From: JALFST01 sp022779285
GTDB taxonomy: Bacteria > Bacillota > Clostridia > Tissierellales > Peptoniphilaceae
Assembly (NCBI GenBank): GCA_050313895.1
Contig: JBNPMI010000002.1
Reading direction: 5' to 3' (one strand)
DNA length: 64,000 bases
Shown: positions 1-8,603 of the stretch, in pieces
How the letters are laid out: the number at the start of each line of letters is the position of its first letter
Numbering within the stretch: position 1 is the stretch's first letter
Made by a program: the position numbers and the translations under genes
Notes under the pieces: generated by a model
The model's input: the letters and a program-made list of their open reading frames with translations, nothing else
Databases searched by the model: none
What the model was told of the DNA's origin: nothing

Positions 1-80
1 TCGCCTCGAAAATGTCTTCCCGCATAGTGCCCTTTCTGATCAAAAAGATCCTGCCACTCGAATTCCCGGTAATCATCCAT
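1..80 (-). CDS. Unknown protein, N-terminal fragment at window edge
   Basis: A reading frame starts at an ATG (positions 80-78, minus strand) and runs off the window edge; only about 26 residues are visible, beginning MDDYREFEWQDLF. An AGGAAA-type ribosome-binding site precedes it, and it begins just after the sigma-factor stop codon, so it is probably the last visible gene of the gyrA/STAS/anti-sigma/sigma transcription unit. It is acidic and aromatic-rich. I do not recognise the family. Confidence 0.5.
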   Translation of the reverse strand, partial: MDDYREFEWQDLFDQKGHYAGRHFRG

Positions 81-81
81 A

Positions 82-924
82 TCAATTTTCCTTCTTTGAT
101 CTTTTATTGGAGACTGATTTTCTTTTTTTCGAAAGATCCTCCGGACGAATATTCAGCTCCTGACGAAACTTTTCGATAATTTTCTTTTCAATTCGGGAAA
201 CTGTCATTTGGGAAACCCCGAGCTCCTCCGCGATCGCAATTTGCGTTCTTTTATCATAATAGCGATCATAGAAAATTCTCTTTTCCAAATCATTCAGTCC
301 CTTGGACAGGCGTTCGATCACATCATAAAAATCCACCTGTTCGAAGCTTTTATCATCCTGACCGATCAAATTGCCTAAATTGACATCATGATCATCATTC
401 GAGGAGTCCATCGTCTGATCTAAGGATTGCGGCGCATATACCTTGGAAGAGTCCATCGCCTCCAATACCTCCTCTGCAGAGACTCCAAGAGCATCCGCGA
501 TATCATCTACGGTCGGTTGACGTTGCAATTCCTGAATCAAAGAGACTTTGACCTGATTGACTCTCTTGGATAGTTCCTGAATTCTCCTCGGAACACGGAT
601 CACCCATCCTTTATCACGAAAATATCGCTTCAGCTCTCCCACAATGGTGGGCGTTGCAAAGCTTGAAAATTCGAATCCCTTCGTGACATCATACCGATCG
701 ATTGCATAAATCAATCCCATCGATGCCACCTGATAAAGATCATCGAATTCAATTCCGCGATTGACATATTTTTTTGCGAGAATTTCCGCAATATATAAAT
801 GATCCGTGATCAGCTTGTTTCGAAGCTTCGGATCTCCTGTGCGTCGAAGCTCCAGAAACTCCTGTCTCACGCGTTCCTTCTTTTCGTCCTTGGAAACCGT
901 ATCATTTTTTTTCTGTTCCGCCAT
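82..924 (-). CDS. SigB/SigF/SigG-type RNA polymerase sigma factor
   Basis: A 280-residue group 3 sigma-70 factor that would redirect RNA polymerase to a stress or developmental regulon. Region 2 is clear: the FDDLYQVASMGLIYAIDRYD stretch (about residues 60-80), followed by FEFSSFATPTIVGELKRYF and the DKGWVIRVPRRIQELS segment typical of the SigB/SigF/SigG family. Region 4 ends in a helix-turn-helix (about 235-255; LGVSQMTVSRIEKKI). The last ~25 residues are a Lys/Ser-rich tail. The ATG has a good AGGAG site. The gene lies directly after an anti-sigma and a STAS gene, the same order as spoIIAA-spoIIAB-sigF and rsbV-rsbW-sigB. Family is certain; whether it serves stress or sporulation cannot be told here. 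Confidence 0.9.
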   Translation of the reverse strand: MAEQKKNDTVSKDEKKERVRQEFLELRRTGDPKLRNKLITDHLYIAEILAKKYVNRGIEFDDLYQVASMGLIYAIDRYDVTKGFEFSSFATPTIVGELKRYFRDKGWVIRVPRRIQELSKRVNQVKVSLIQELQRQPTVDDIADALGVSAEEVLEAMDSSKVYAPQSLDQTMDSSNDDHDVNLGNLIGQDDKSFEQVDFYDVIERLSKGLNDLEKRIFYDRYYDKRTQIAIAEELGVSQMTVSRIEKKIIEKFRQELNIRPEDLSKKRKSVSNKRSKKEN

Positions 925-933
925 GGGGTCTCC

Positions 934-1269
934 TTAGCGATTCATTCGCATCTGTATACCGTTGGGACTCTCTTCCACTTCATCCAATAGGGTTGCCAGA
1001 ATCATATGATGCAGGGAGTCGGATTCTCCCTGTGTTTCACGGCGCTTTGCCTGAATTTGAATGATCATTCCCTCATTGCTTTCAGATAAAATCAGGGTCA
1101 GACTTTCATTATCGGGAAGCAGATAATTGACCGCCTCCGATACGCATACACGCAGATCCTCCACCTTTTCCACATCAAAAGCCAGCTGACGGGCAAAGGC
1201 GGCGGTTACCAGACGCAAGGTCGTGACATACTCCGGTTTCGAAGGAACCTGCAATTGAATCGTATCCAT
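934..1269 (-). CDS. RsbW/SpoIIAB-like anti-sigma factor, shortened
   Basis: Predicted partner-binding protein for the adjacent sigma factor. The first ~50 residues (VPSKPEYVTTLRLVTAAFAR, then VEDLRVCVSEAV) and the last ~20 (LATLLDEVEESPNGIQM) align by eye with RsbW-type GHKL proteins. The protein has only 111 residues against roughly 145-160 for the family. The shortening falls in the middle: the N-box reads SEAVNYLL rather than SEAxxNxxxH, and no DxGxG or GxG nucleotide-binding loops are visible. It may therefore bind the sigma factor without being a normal kinase. Its ATG overlaps the upstream STAS stop (TAATG), indicating translational coupling. Confidence 0.75.
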   Translation of the reverse strand: MDTIQLQVPSKPEYVTTLRLVTAAFARQLAFDVEKVEDLRVCVSEAVNYLLPDNESLTLILSESNEGMIIQIQAKRRETQGESDSLHHMILATLLDEVEESPNGIQMRMNR

Positions 1270-1580
1270 TATTCTTCCTCCAAAAGAAATTCCTGATCCA
1301 GCTGTGTAATCTGAAAAAGCTTTTTGACATTCTTTTTGAGATTTCGAATTCGGATCCGATGATGGTTTTCTTTCAGATTATTGTAAATGGAAATTAAGGC
1401 TCCCAATCCCGTGGAATCCAAATAATTCAGCTCTGAAAAATTAAAGGTAATATTCTTGGGATCGGATTCGTATTTCTCAAGAACCTTTGCTTTTAATTCA
1501 GGCGAGGAGTTGATATCCAGATCGCCTGAAAGAAATACAATCCACTCATTGTCATTTTCAAATCGAATTTGCAAGGCCAT
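1269..1580 (-). CDS. STAS-domain anti-anti-sigma factor (RsbV/SpoIIAA-like)
   Basis: A single STAS domain of about 103 residues. The hallmark LDSTGLGALISIYNNLK (about residues 55-72) includes the serine phosphorylated by RsbW/SpoIIAB-type kinases in this family. The predicted role is to bind the anti-sigma factor and free the sigma factor. Two tandem ATGs overlap the gyrA stop codon; the second is chosen because it is better spaced from the GGAGGAG site. The overlap couples its translation to gyrA, an unusual neighbour for a partner-switching cassette. Confidence 0.85.
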   Translation of the reverse strand: MALQIRFENDNEWIVFLSGDLDINSSPELKAKVLEKYESDPKNITFNFSELNYLDSTGLGALISIYNNLKENHHRIRIRNLKKNVKKLFQITQLDQEFLLEEE

Positions 1581-4030
1581 CATTCTCCTCCCCCTTCATA
1601 CGAATCAATATATTTCGCAACCGCAACAATGCGATCTTCCTCCGATTTGACATCCTTTAATTTTACTCCTTGTGTTGCGCGTCCTAAAGTGCTGACATCC
1701 GTAACGTTCAAGCGAATCAAATCGTTATTTTGTGAAATCATCAGTATTTCATCTTCCTTAGCGACCAGCATTCCTGCCACTAAATTACCGGTTTTTTTGG
1801 AAATGCGATAGGTCTTAAGACCCTTTCCGCCGCGATTTTGCAGGGTATAATGCTCAATCCTGGTCTTTTTTCCATATCCTCCCTCGGTAACAATGAGGAC
1901 ATACGGCGTATCCGTGACCACATCCATTCCGATCACTTCATCATCCCTATCCAGACGGATTCCGCGAACACCCATCCCGTTTCTTCCTATGGGTCTCACA
2001 TCGCCTAAGCCGAAATGAATGGCCATACCATGACGTGTCACGGCAACAACCTCTTCCTTTTCTCCCGCAATGCGTACCGAATTGAGCTCATCCCCATCCG
2101 CCAGGGTAATTGCACGAATTCCCTTGGAACGTATATTGCGGAAAAGCTCAATATCCGTCTTTTTGATGATGCCTTCCTTGGTCATCATCACAAAGTACTT
2201 GCCCTTTGACATCGTATCATTGATCGGGAACATCGCCTGAATCTTTTCCTCAGGTTCCAGCTGGAGCAAATTGACAATCGCCTGTCCCTTTGCGGTACGG
2301 CTGCCCTCAGGAAGCTCATAGGCATTGAGCATAAATACCTTTCCCCGATTCGTAAAGAAGAGAATGCCGTCATGCGTGGAAACGACAATCAGGTGCTGTA
2401 CAAAGTCACCCTCACGCGTCGTCATACCGCGAATTCCCTTTCCGCCGCGATTTTGTACCCGGTACTCATCGGCATTGGTGCGCTTGATATATCCTCTTTC
2501 CGTCATCGAAACGACCACCGGCTGCTCCTGAATCAGATCCTCAATATTGATCTCATCCACCTCCGGCATAATCTTGGTGCGACGCGCATCTCCGTATTTA
2601 TCCCGAATTTCGCGCAGCTCATCTTCAATCACACGAAACAATACCTTTTCACTTCCCAGAATCTCACGAAACCATGCGATTTGCTTCAAAAGCTCTTTGT
2701 ATTCTTCATCCAGCTTTTCGCGTTCCAAGCCGGAAAGTCTTTTCAGCTGCATATCCAAAATCGCCTGGCTCTGAACATCATCAAGACCGAAGCGCTCCAG
2801 GAATATTTTCTTGATCTGAGCGGTGTCATAGCTCGAACGGATAATGCGAATGATTTCATCGATGACATCAATTGCCTTACGCAAGCCTTCAATGATATGA
2901 GCTCGTGCCTCGGCTTTTTCCAAATCATATCTTGTACGGCGTGTCACCACCTCTTCCTGGTGGGCAACGTAGTATTGAATCAGCTCCTTCATCGAAAGAA
3001 TGCGCGGCGTGTTGTCCACCAGAGCAAGGTTGATGATTCCGAAGGTGGACTCCATTGCCGTATATTTATAAAGATTATTCAATACAACCTTAGGAATTGC
3101 ATCTCTTTTCAGATCGATGACAATACGCAGTCCCGTACGATTGGTATCGTCTCGAATATCCGAAATTCCCTCAATCCGTTTTTCTTTGACCAGATCCGCA
3201 ATTTTCTTAATCAGCGCCGCTTTATTGACCTGATAGGGAATTTCCGTAACGACAATGCGATTGCGTCCACGGATCTCATCCACACGTGCCACAGCACGCA
3301 TTTTAATTTTCCCGCGTCCCGTTTCATAGGCTTTGATAATTTCTTTCCGCCCCATGATCTGAGCGCCCGTCGGAAAATCAGGACCGGGGATAATTTTCAT
3401 TAGCTCCTCGGTTGTGATATCCGGGTTATACATGTAGGCGATACAGGCATCAATGGCCTCTTTCAGGTTATGCGGCGCCATATTTGTGGCCATGCCGACA
3501 GCAATACCCGAAGATCCGTTGACAATAAGATTTGGAAAACGAGAAGGCAATACGACAGGCTCCTTCTCTTCCTCATCAAAATTGGGCTGGAAATCCACCG
3601 TATTTTTGTTCAGATCTCGAAGCATTTCCTGTGCCAGCTTCGTCATGCGCACCTCGGTATAACGCATGGCAGCCGCACCGTCTCCATCGACCGAGCCATA
3701 GTTTCCCTGTCCGTCGGCAAGCATGTATCGGGTATTGAACGGCTGTGCTAAACGCACGACAGCATCGTAAATTGCGGAATCTCCATGCGGGTGAAAACGA
3801 CCCATCACATCACCGACCAGACGTGCAGACTTACGATACGGCTTATCAGGCGTGAGTCCCAGCTGACTCATTCCGTATAAAATACGTCTATGAACCGGCT
3901 TGAGACCGTCTCGAACATCGGGCAATGCACGACCTACGATTACCGACATGGAATAATCCAGGTACGAGCTTCGCATTTCTTTTTCGAGATCCGCCCCTAA
4001 AATATTACTTTTGTTCAATTCTTCACTCAT
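1580..4030 (-). CDS. gyrA: DNA gyrase subunit A
   Basis: Breakage-reunion subunit of gyrase, which introduces negative supercoils together with GyrB. The 816-residue length is normal. The catalytic tyrosine is Tyr124 in AAAMRYTEVRM. The quinolone-resistance-determining region reads HPHGDSAIYDA with Ser85 and Asp89 (the E. coli Ser83/Asp87 positions), so it carries no common resistance substitution. The C-terminal half contains the repeated beta-pinwheel blades, including a GyrA-box-like QNRGGKG motif. It starts 11 bp after gyrB, with a GAGG site before ATG. Its stop overlaps the STAS gene. Confidence 0.98.
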   Translation of the reverse strand: MSEELNKSNILGADLEKEMRSSYLDYSMSVIVGRALPDVRDGLKPVHRRILYGMSQLGLTPDKPYRKSARLVGDVMGRFHPHGDSAIYDAVVRLAQPFNTRYMLADGQGNYGSVDGDGAAAMRYTEVRMTKLAQEMLRDLNKNTVDFQPNFDEEEKEPVVLPSRFPNLIVNGSSGIAVGMATNMAPHNLKEAIDACIAYMYNPDITTEELMKIIPGPDFPTGAQIMGRKEIIKAYETGRGKIKMRAVARVDEIRGRNRIVVTEIPYQVNKAALIKKIADLVKEKRIEGISDIRDDTNRTGLRIVIDLKRDAIPKVVLNNLYKYTAMESTFGIINLALVDNTPRILSMKELIQYYVAHQEEVVTRRTRYDLEKAEARAHIIEGLRKAIDVIDEIIRIIRSSYDTAQIKKIFLERFGLDDVQSQAILDMQLKRLSGLEREKLDEEYKELLKQIAWFREILGSEKVLFRVIEDELREIRDKYGDARRTKIMPEVDEINIEDLIQEQPVVVSMTERGYIKRTNADEYRVQNRGGKGIRGMTTREGDFVQHLIVVSTHDGILFFTNRGKVFMLNAYELPEGSRTAKGQAIVNLLQLEPEEKIQAMFPINDTMSKGKYFVMMTKEGIIKKTDIELFRNIRSKGIRAITLADGDELNSVRIAGEKEEVVAVTRHGMAIHFGLGDVRPIGRNGMGVRGIRLDRDDEVIGMDVVTDTPYVLIVTEGGYGKKTRIEHYTLQNRGGKGLKTYRISKKTGNLVAGMLVAKEDEILMISQNNDLIRLNVTDVSTLGRATQGVKLKDVKSEEDRIVAVAKYIDSYEGGGE

Positions 4031-4041
4031 CGCATTTCCTC

Positions 4042-5955
4042 TTATCCTACCGTATCAATATGCTCTGCAAGCTTGGCATTTTTTATGATAAATTCACGTC
4101 TCGGTGCAACCTGATCTCCCATGAGCAATGAAAAGGTATCATCCGTCGACGTGGATTCCGGATCCATCTCCACTTGCAACAGAACACGATGCTCCGGATC
4201 CATTGTTGTGCTCCAAAGCTGATCGTCATTCATTTCTCCCAAGCCCTTATATCGGTTGAGCTTATAGGAGCCCTCCGGCAGATCCTTGAGCACATACTCC
4301 AATTCCTTTTCATCATAAACATAACGCTCCTTCTTGCCCTGCACCACACGGAAAAGCGGAGGCTGTGCGATATACACATGTCCCTCTTCGATTAACGGGC
4401 GCAGGTATCGGTAAAAGAACGTCAGAAGCAAGGTGCGAATATGCGCGCCGTCGACATCCGCATCGGTCATAATAATGATCTTTCCGTAGCGAAGCTTGCT
4501 GATATCAAAATCAGCTCCGATACCGGTGCCGAATGCGGTAATCATTGATTTAATCTCTTCATAATTCAAAATATGATTGATCGATGCCTTCTCAACATTC
4601 AAAATCTTGCCGCGCAATGGAAGAATGGCTTGAATTCTGTTGTCCCTGCCCGTCTTTGCGGAACCTCCCGCTGAATCTCCCTCTACGAGGAAAATTTCAT
4701 TGACGGAAATGTCCGTTTCCTGGCAATCCGCCAGCTTTCCGGGAAGCGTGGTGCTGTCTAACACGGATCTCTTCCCGCGAACCAAATCTCGGGCCTTGCG
4801 TGCGGCATCTCTCGCTTTTTGAGAGCTGACGGCTTTTTCAATGATCACTTTCGCAACCTTCGGATTTTCCTGAAGGAAAGTAGAAAGATGATCGTTCAGA
4901 AAAGTATCGACAATACCGCGAACCTCGCTATTTCCCAGCTTGGATTTTGTCTGACCCTCAAATTGAGGATTGGACACCTTTACGGTGACAATAGCGGTAA
5001 TACCCTCACGAGCATCCTCACCGGAAAGATTTTCATCCTTTTCCTTGATCAGATTGAAGGTTCTTCCATAATCATTCAATGCCTTTGTCAGTCCGGAACG
5101 AAATCCTGTAAGGTGTGTTCCTCCTTCCGGCGTCAGAATATTATTGGCAAAGGCGAGGACTACCTCCGAATAAGAATCGGTATATTGCATTGCAATGTCG
5201 ACTTCAATGCCATCCTGCATTCCCTTAAAATGAGGGATTTCCGTAAAGAGAGGCGTTTTATTGCGATTGAGCCATTTTACGAATTCACGAATTCCGCCCT
5301 CATAGTAGAAGGTTTCTTCGCTTTCCTCTCTTTCATCGATTAAATGAAACTTAACGCCCGCGTTCAAAAACGCCATCTCGCGGAAGCGCTGTTCCAAGGT
5401 TTCCTTAGAGAATTCTACTGTTTCAAAAATGGTTTCATCCGGATAAAACCGGATTTTTGTTCCGTGATCCCGTACCTTCTTGCCGCGTTCGAGAGAAGTC
5501 ACCGGTTTTCCATATTCAAATGCCTGATGATACTCATAGCCATCCCGATGCACCCAGGCATCCAGCCTCTTGGAAAGACCATTGACTACCGATACGCCGA
5601 CGCCGTGCAGACCTCCCGAAAACTGATATGCCTCCGAATCAAATTTTCCTCCCGCATGCAGGATGGTCAAAACCGTCTCCAAGGTAGATTTTCCTGTCTG
5701 ATGGTGCGTTTCCACAGGAATTCCGAAGCCGTGATCGGTAACGGTACAGCTTCCGTCCTTGCCCAAAACAATTTCGATAAAATCATTTCTTCCGGCCAGT
5801 GCCTCATCGACCGAATTGTCCACAACTTCATAAACCAGATGGTGAAGACCGCGCTCATCCGTAGAACCGATATACATTCCCGGTCTGACGCGTACCGCCT
5901 CCAGACCCTCCAGTACTCGAATATTACTTTCTCCGTACGTCTTTTGTTTTGCCAT
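4042..5955 (-). CDS. gyrB: DNA gyrase subunit B
   Basis: ATPase subunit of gyrase, 637 residues as in other Firmicutes. Visible motifs are the GHKL ATP-binding EVVDNSVDEAL near the N-terminus, the GGLHGVGVSVVN lid, the TOPRIM motifs EGDSAGG and DADVDGAH, and the C-terminal YKGLGEMN segment that contacts GyrA. The ATG is preceded by GAAAGGA. It lies 12 bp from recF and 11 bp from gyrA in the dnaN-recF-gyrB-gyrA order usual at Firmicutes origins. Confidence 0.98.
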   Translation of the reverse strand: MAKQKTYGESNIRVLEGLEAVRVRPGMYIGSTDERGLHHLVYEVVDNSVDEALAGRNDFIEIVLGKDGSCTVTDHGFGIPVETHHQTGKSTLETVLTILHAGGKFDSEAYQFSGGLHGVGVSVVNGLSKRLDAWVHRDGYEYHQAFEYGKPVTSLERGKKVRDHGTKIRFYPDETIFETVEFSKETLEQRFREMAFLNAGVKFHLIDEREESEETFYYEGGIREFVKWLNRNKTPLFTEIPHFKGMQDGIEVDIAMQYTDSYSEVVLAFANNILTPEGGTHLTGFRSGLTKALNDYGRTFNLIKEKDENLSGEDAREGITAIVTVKVSNPQFEGQTKSKLGNSEVRGIVDTFLNDHLSTFLQENPKVAKVIIEKAVSSQKARDAARKARDLVRGKRSVLDSTTLPGKLADCQETDISVNEIFLVEGDSAGGSAKTGRDNRIQAILPLRGKILNVEKASINHILNYEEIKSMITAFGTGIGADFDISKLRYGKIIIMTDADVDGAHIRTLLLTFFYRYLRPLIEEGHVYIAQPPLFRVVQGKKERYVYDEKELEYVLKDLPEGSYKLNRYKGLGEMNDDQLWSTTMDPEHRVLLQVEMDPESTSTDDTFSLLMGDQVAPRREFIIKNAKLAEHIDTVG

Positions 5956-5967
5956 TTTTTTCCTTTC

Positions 5968-7050
5968 CTACCTTCGATCGATATGACCGTTATGCACATA
6001 AAACTTCGCTCCCGGCAAAGAACCGAGATCCAAAGCATCGGCTTCGTTCGTTGTCAATAATGTCTGATAAGGCTCGATCGTCTTCAATAGAAACCTTGCC
6101 CTGTGCCGATCCAGTTCCGAAAATACATCATCCAGAAGCAAAATCGGACGAATTCCGTTTTTTTTCTCCAAAAGTGACATTTCCATCAATTTACAGGAAA
6201 GAGTTGCCGTTCTCGCCTGCCCCTGCGAGGCGAATATTCTTGCCGGCATACCGTTGATTTGGAAAATAATGTCATCCTTGTGAGGTCCGATTTCCGTATT
6301 TTTCATCTCCATGTCTCTTTGTCGATTTTTTCGGAGAAGTTCCAAAAATTGTTCATTTTCCTCAGAAGCATTGGTTTCATAGGAAACCTGTAAATTTTCT
6401 TTTCCATCTGTCAGCTGCAGGTGCCGATCGGTAATCCATGGAGAAACCTCCTTCAGCAATTGATTTCGTTTTCGGATCAATTTGCCTCCATAATCAGACA
6501 GCTGTTGATCAAGTGCGATGAGCTGCTCATCAAACCATTGAGAAAGACCGTTTTTCAGCATTTGATTTCTTTGAAAAAGAACACGCTGATATGCGGAAAG
6601 CTCCGCTCCATAAAGCGGGTCGATTGCCTTGAGCATGGAATCCAGAAATTGTCTCCTTTCCTGCGGACTGCCTTGCAACAGCTCCAAATCCGCAGGAGCG
6701 AAAATCACGGCTTCAAAAAGTGCCGAAAGCTCGCGCAGGTTTTCCAACTCCACCTCATTGACTCGAATTCGCTTACGCTCCACCATGGAAAGCTTGAGCT
6801 CCACATTTTTTTTTCTTCCTTGTCGAAGGATATCCGAACGAATATAACAGGATCGTTCTCCGAATCGGATACGATTCTTTTCGGGTCCTGATTTAAAGGA
6901 TTGGCCGGAAGCCGTCATGTAGACACTTTCCAGAAGATTGGTCTTGCCCTGCGCATTCCCCCCGTAAATCAGATTGATGCCGGGCTCAAAGGAAATCTCC
7001 TGATATGCGTAATTTCTGAAATTGATCAATGCCAGATGATTGAGTTGCAC
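5968..7050 (-). CDS. recF: DNA replication and repair protein RecF
   Basis: SMC-like ABC ATPase that helps load RecA at gapped or stalled DNA; 360 residues. Walker A is GGNAQGKTNLLES (about 30-42), the ABC signature region is SQGQARTATLS, and Walker B/D-loop is LLLDDVFSELD. The start is a GTG preceded by TGAGGA. It sits between the S4 protein and gyrB, the standard position. Confidence 0.95.
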   Translation of the reverse strand: MQLNHLALINFRNYAYQEISFEPGINLIYGGNAQGKTNLLESVYMTASGQSFKSGPEKNRIRFGERSCYIRSDILRQGRKKNVELKLSMVERKRIRVNEVELENLRELSALFEAVIFAPADLELLQGSPQERRQFLDSMLKAIDPLYGAELSAYQRVLFQRNQMLKNGLSQWFDEQLIALDQQLSDYGGKLIRKRNQLLKEVSPWITDRHLQLTDGKENLQVSYETNASEENEQFLELLRKNRQRDMEMKNTEIGPHKDDIIFQINGMPARIFASQGQARTATLSCKLMEMSLLEKKNGIRPILLLDDVFSELDRHRARFLLKTIEPYQTLLTTNEADALDLGSLPGAKFYVHNGHIDRR

Positions 7051-7057
7051 AGTTTCC

Positions 7058-7273
7058 TCACGGTTCCTGACGAATCACAATCTCCTGGTCATCCCAAACG
7101 ATGTGATCCCCCTCTTTTATTTTCTTTCCTCGCATCGTACACACATTTCCATTGAGCAGAACTTCTCCGTTCCGGATAGCGATTTTCGCTTCCGCTCCTG
7201 AGGAAACCCAGCTTGCCAGCTTCATCACCTGATCCAAATGGATGGTCGGCGTATGAATTGTAATCGTCTCCAT
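7058..7273 (-). CDS. yaaA: S4-domain RNA-binding protein (YaaA/RlbA-like)
   Basis: A small protein of about 71 residues with an S4-like RNA-binding fold (VMKLASWVSSGAEAKIAIRN, then VLLNGNVCTMRGKKIKEGD). The gene between dnaN and recF in Firmicutes is nearly always this family, thought to act in ribosome biogenesis. The start METITIH is preferred because GAGGA precedes it; an upstream in-frame ATG at 7288, overlapping the end of dnaN, would add five residues. Confidence 0.88.
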   Translation of the reverse strand: METITIHTPTIHLDQVMKLASWVSSGAEAKIAIRNGEVLLNGNVCTMRGKKIKEGDHIVWDDQEIVIRQEP

Positions 7274-7280
7274 AATATCC

Positions 7281-8390
7281 TCACTCATTTGCCACTCGAA
7301 CGGGAAGAACTAAATACAGATAATCCTCTTCCTCTTCCGCAGGACGGATTACTAAAGGATTCAAGGGGCCGTTGAGCTTCAAGGATATTTTTTCACAGCT
7401 CAACGCTTTGACTCCATCCAATAAATACTTGGCATTAAAAGCAATTTTCACATCCTCTCCCGCTTTTTCCAGCCCCATCGTCTCATGAATTCTTCCGATC
7501 TCGGAATTGGATTCAATCGAAAGCTGATTCCCCGCGAAAGTCAAACGAATCAAATTGGCTCTTTCTTCTCTTGTTAACAGAGAAGCGCGCTCCAAAGCAT
7601 CCTGGAAATTTCTTCTTGAAAGAATCGCTTCGGATTGAAAGCTCGTAGAAATGATTTCTTCATAATTGATAAAGTTCTTATCAATTAAACGCGAGAACAA
7701 TTTCTGTTTTCCGCTTTCAAAGTAAATATGTCCCGGAACGATTCGAATTTTTGTCTTACCCTGATCATCTAAAATCCGTGTCAAATCATTCATAGCGCGC
7801 TTTGGAATGATGACGGATTCCGAAAGATCCATATCTCCCTCAGGCAAATGGATGCCGCGCACCGCAAGTCGATATCCGTCGAGCGTCACGAAATGCACCT
7901 GATTTTGCTTTCTCTCATAATAAATTCCGGTCAGAGCAACCTTTGTTTCATCAATGCTGGCCGCGAATTCCGTTTCCGCCACCGCATTCTTGATCACATC
8001 ATTGTCCAGTTCCGTCACAACGGAAGATTCCACCTCCGGAACATTCGGAAATTCTCCGGCATCCGGAACATTCAAACAAAAATGCGAATCACGGCAATCA
8101 ATCTTTACTACATGATCGCTTTCCGTAACAATGGCATCTTGAGAAGGGAGCTTTCGAAAAATATTTCCGATCATGGCAGCCGGAATGACGGCTTCGCCAT
8201 CCTCCTCCACCCCACAATTCAATCGGGTTTGTACGGTAAGCTCCAAATCCGTTGCTGTCAGAATTAATTCATCCCCTTTTGCTTCAAAATGAATGCATTC
8301 CAGAATCGGCATGGTGGTTCTGGAAGAAATTGCGCGCTGACAGTAATTGATATGACGATTCAGCTCTTGTGGCATGACATGAAATTTCAT
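7281..8390 (-). CDS. dnaN: DNA polymerase III beta subunit (sliding clamp)
   Basis: Ring-shaped processivity clamp, 369 residues, three repeats of the clamp fold. Typical segments are MPILECIHFEAKGDELILTA near the N-terminus, GIYYERKQNQVHFVTLDGYR in the middle and the C-terminal end LYLVLPVRVANE. The start ATG has an AAGGAGG site. It follows dnaA after a 213-bp gap that contains DnaA boxes. Confidence 0.97.
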   Translation of the reverse strand: MKFHVMPQELNRHINYCQRAISSRTTMPILECIHFEAKGDELILTATDLELTVQTRLNCGVEEDGEAVIPAAMIGNIFRKLPSQDAIVTESDHVVKIDCRDSHFCLNVPDAGEFPNVPEVESSVVTELDNDVIKNAVAETEFAASIDETKVALTGIYYERKQNQVHFVTLDGYRLAVRGIHLPEGDMDLSESVIIPKRAMNDLTRILDDQGKTKIRIVPGHIYFESGKQKLFSRLIDKNFINYEEIISTSFQSEAILSRRNFQDALERASLLTREERANLIRLTFAGNQLSIESNSEIGRIHETMGLEKAGEDVKIAFNAKYLLDGVKALSCEKISLKLNGPLNPLVIRPAEEEEDYLYLVLPVRVANE

Positions 8391-8445
8391 GGTATCCTCC
8401 TTGCCTGTTTCATAATAATAAGTTAGCAGTAATAGCAGTAGGGTC

Positions 8446-8546
8446 TGTGGATAGCGTGGATATGTGATGTTTTCCGCTATTCTTACCGATTTGTCCTCGG
8501 GATAAGGTCTGTGGATAACTTTTGTTTATTTTCCGGGTTATCCACC
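8446..8546. promoter_or_regulatory. DnaA-box cluster between dnaA and dnaN
   Basis: The dnaA-dnaN gap (8391-8603) holds three 9-mers matching or nearly matching the DnaA box TTATCCACA: TGTGGATAG at 8446-8454, TGTGGATAA at 8510-8518 (exact) and TTATCCACC at 8538-8546. Bipartite origins with boxes on both sides of dnaA are known in Firmicutes. The region must also carry the dnaN promoter. Confidence 0.75.
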
Positions 8547-8603
8547 TCACTGTTCATAACTTTTACCAAGAAGCATTTTCCCGCCGGCTTTCCTGTGTGA
8601 CCG

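Noticed and set aside
2372..3403. A 343-residue open frame on the plus strand inside gyrA
   Set aside because: Antisense to a certain gyrA gene, with no ribosome-binding site and composition that mirrors gyrA codons; a shadow frame.
1580..4030. Quinolone-resistance mutation in GyrA
   Set aside because: Ser85 and Asp89 are the susceptible residues in HPHGDSAIYDA.
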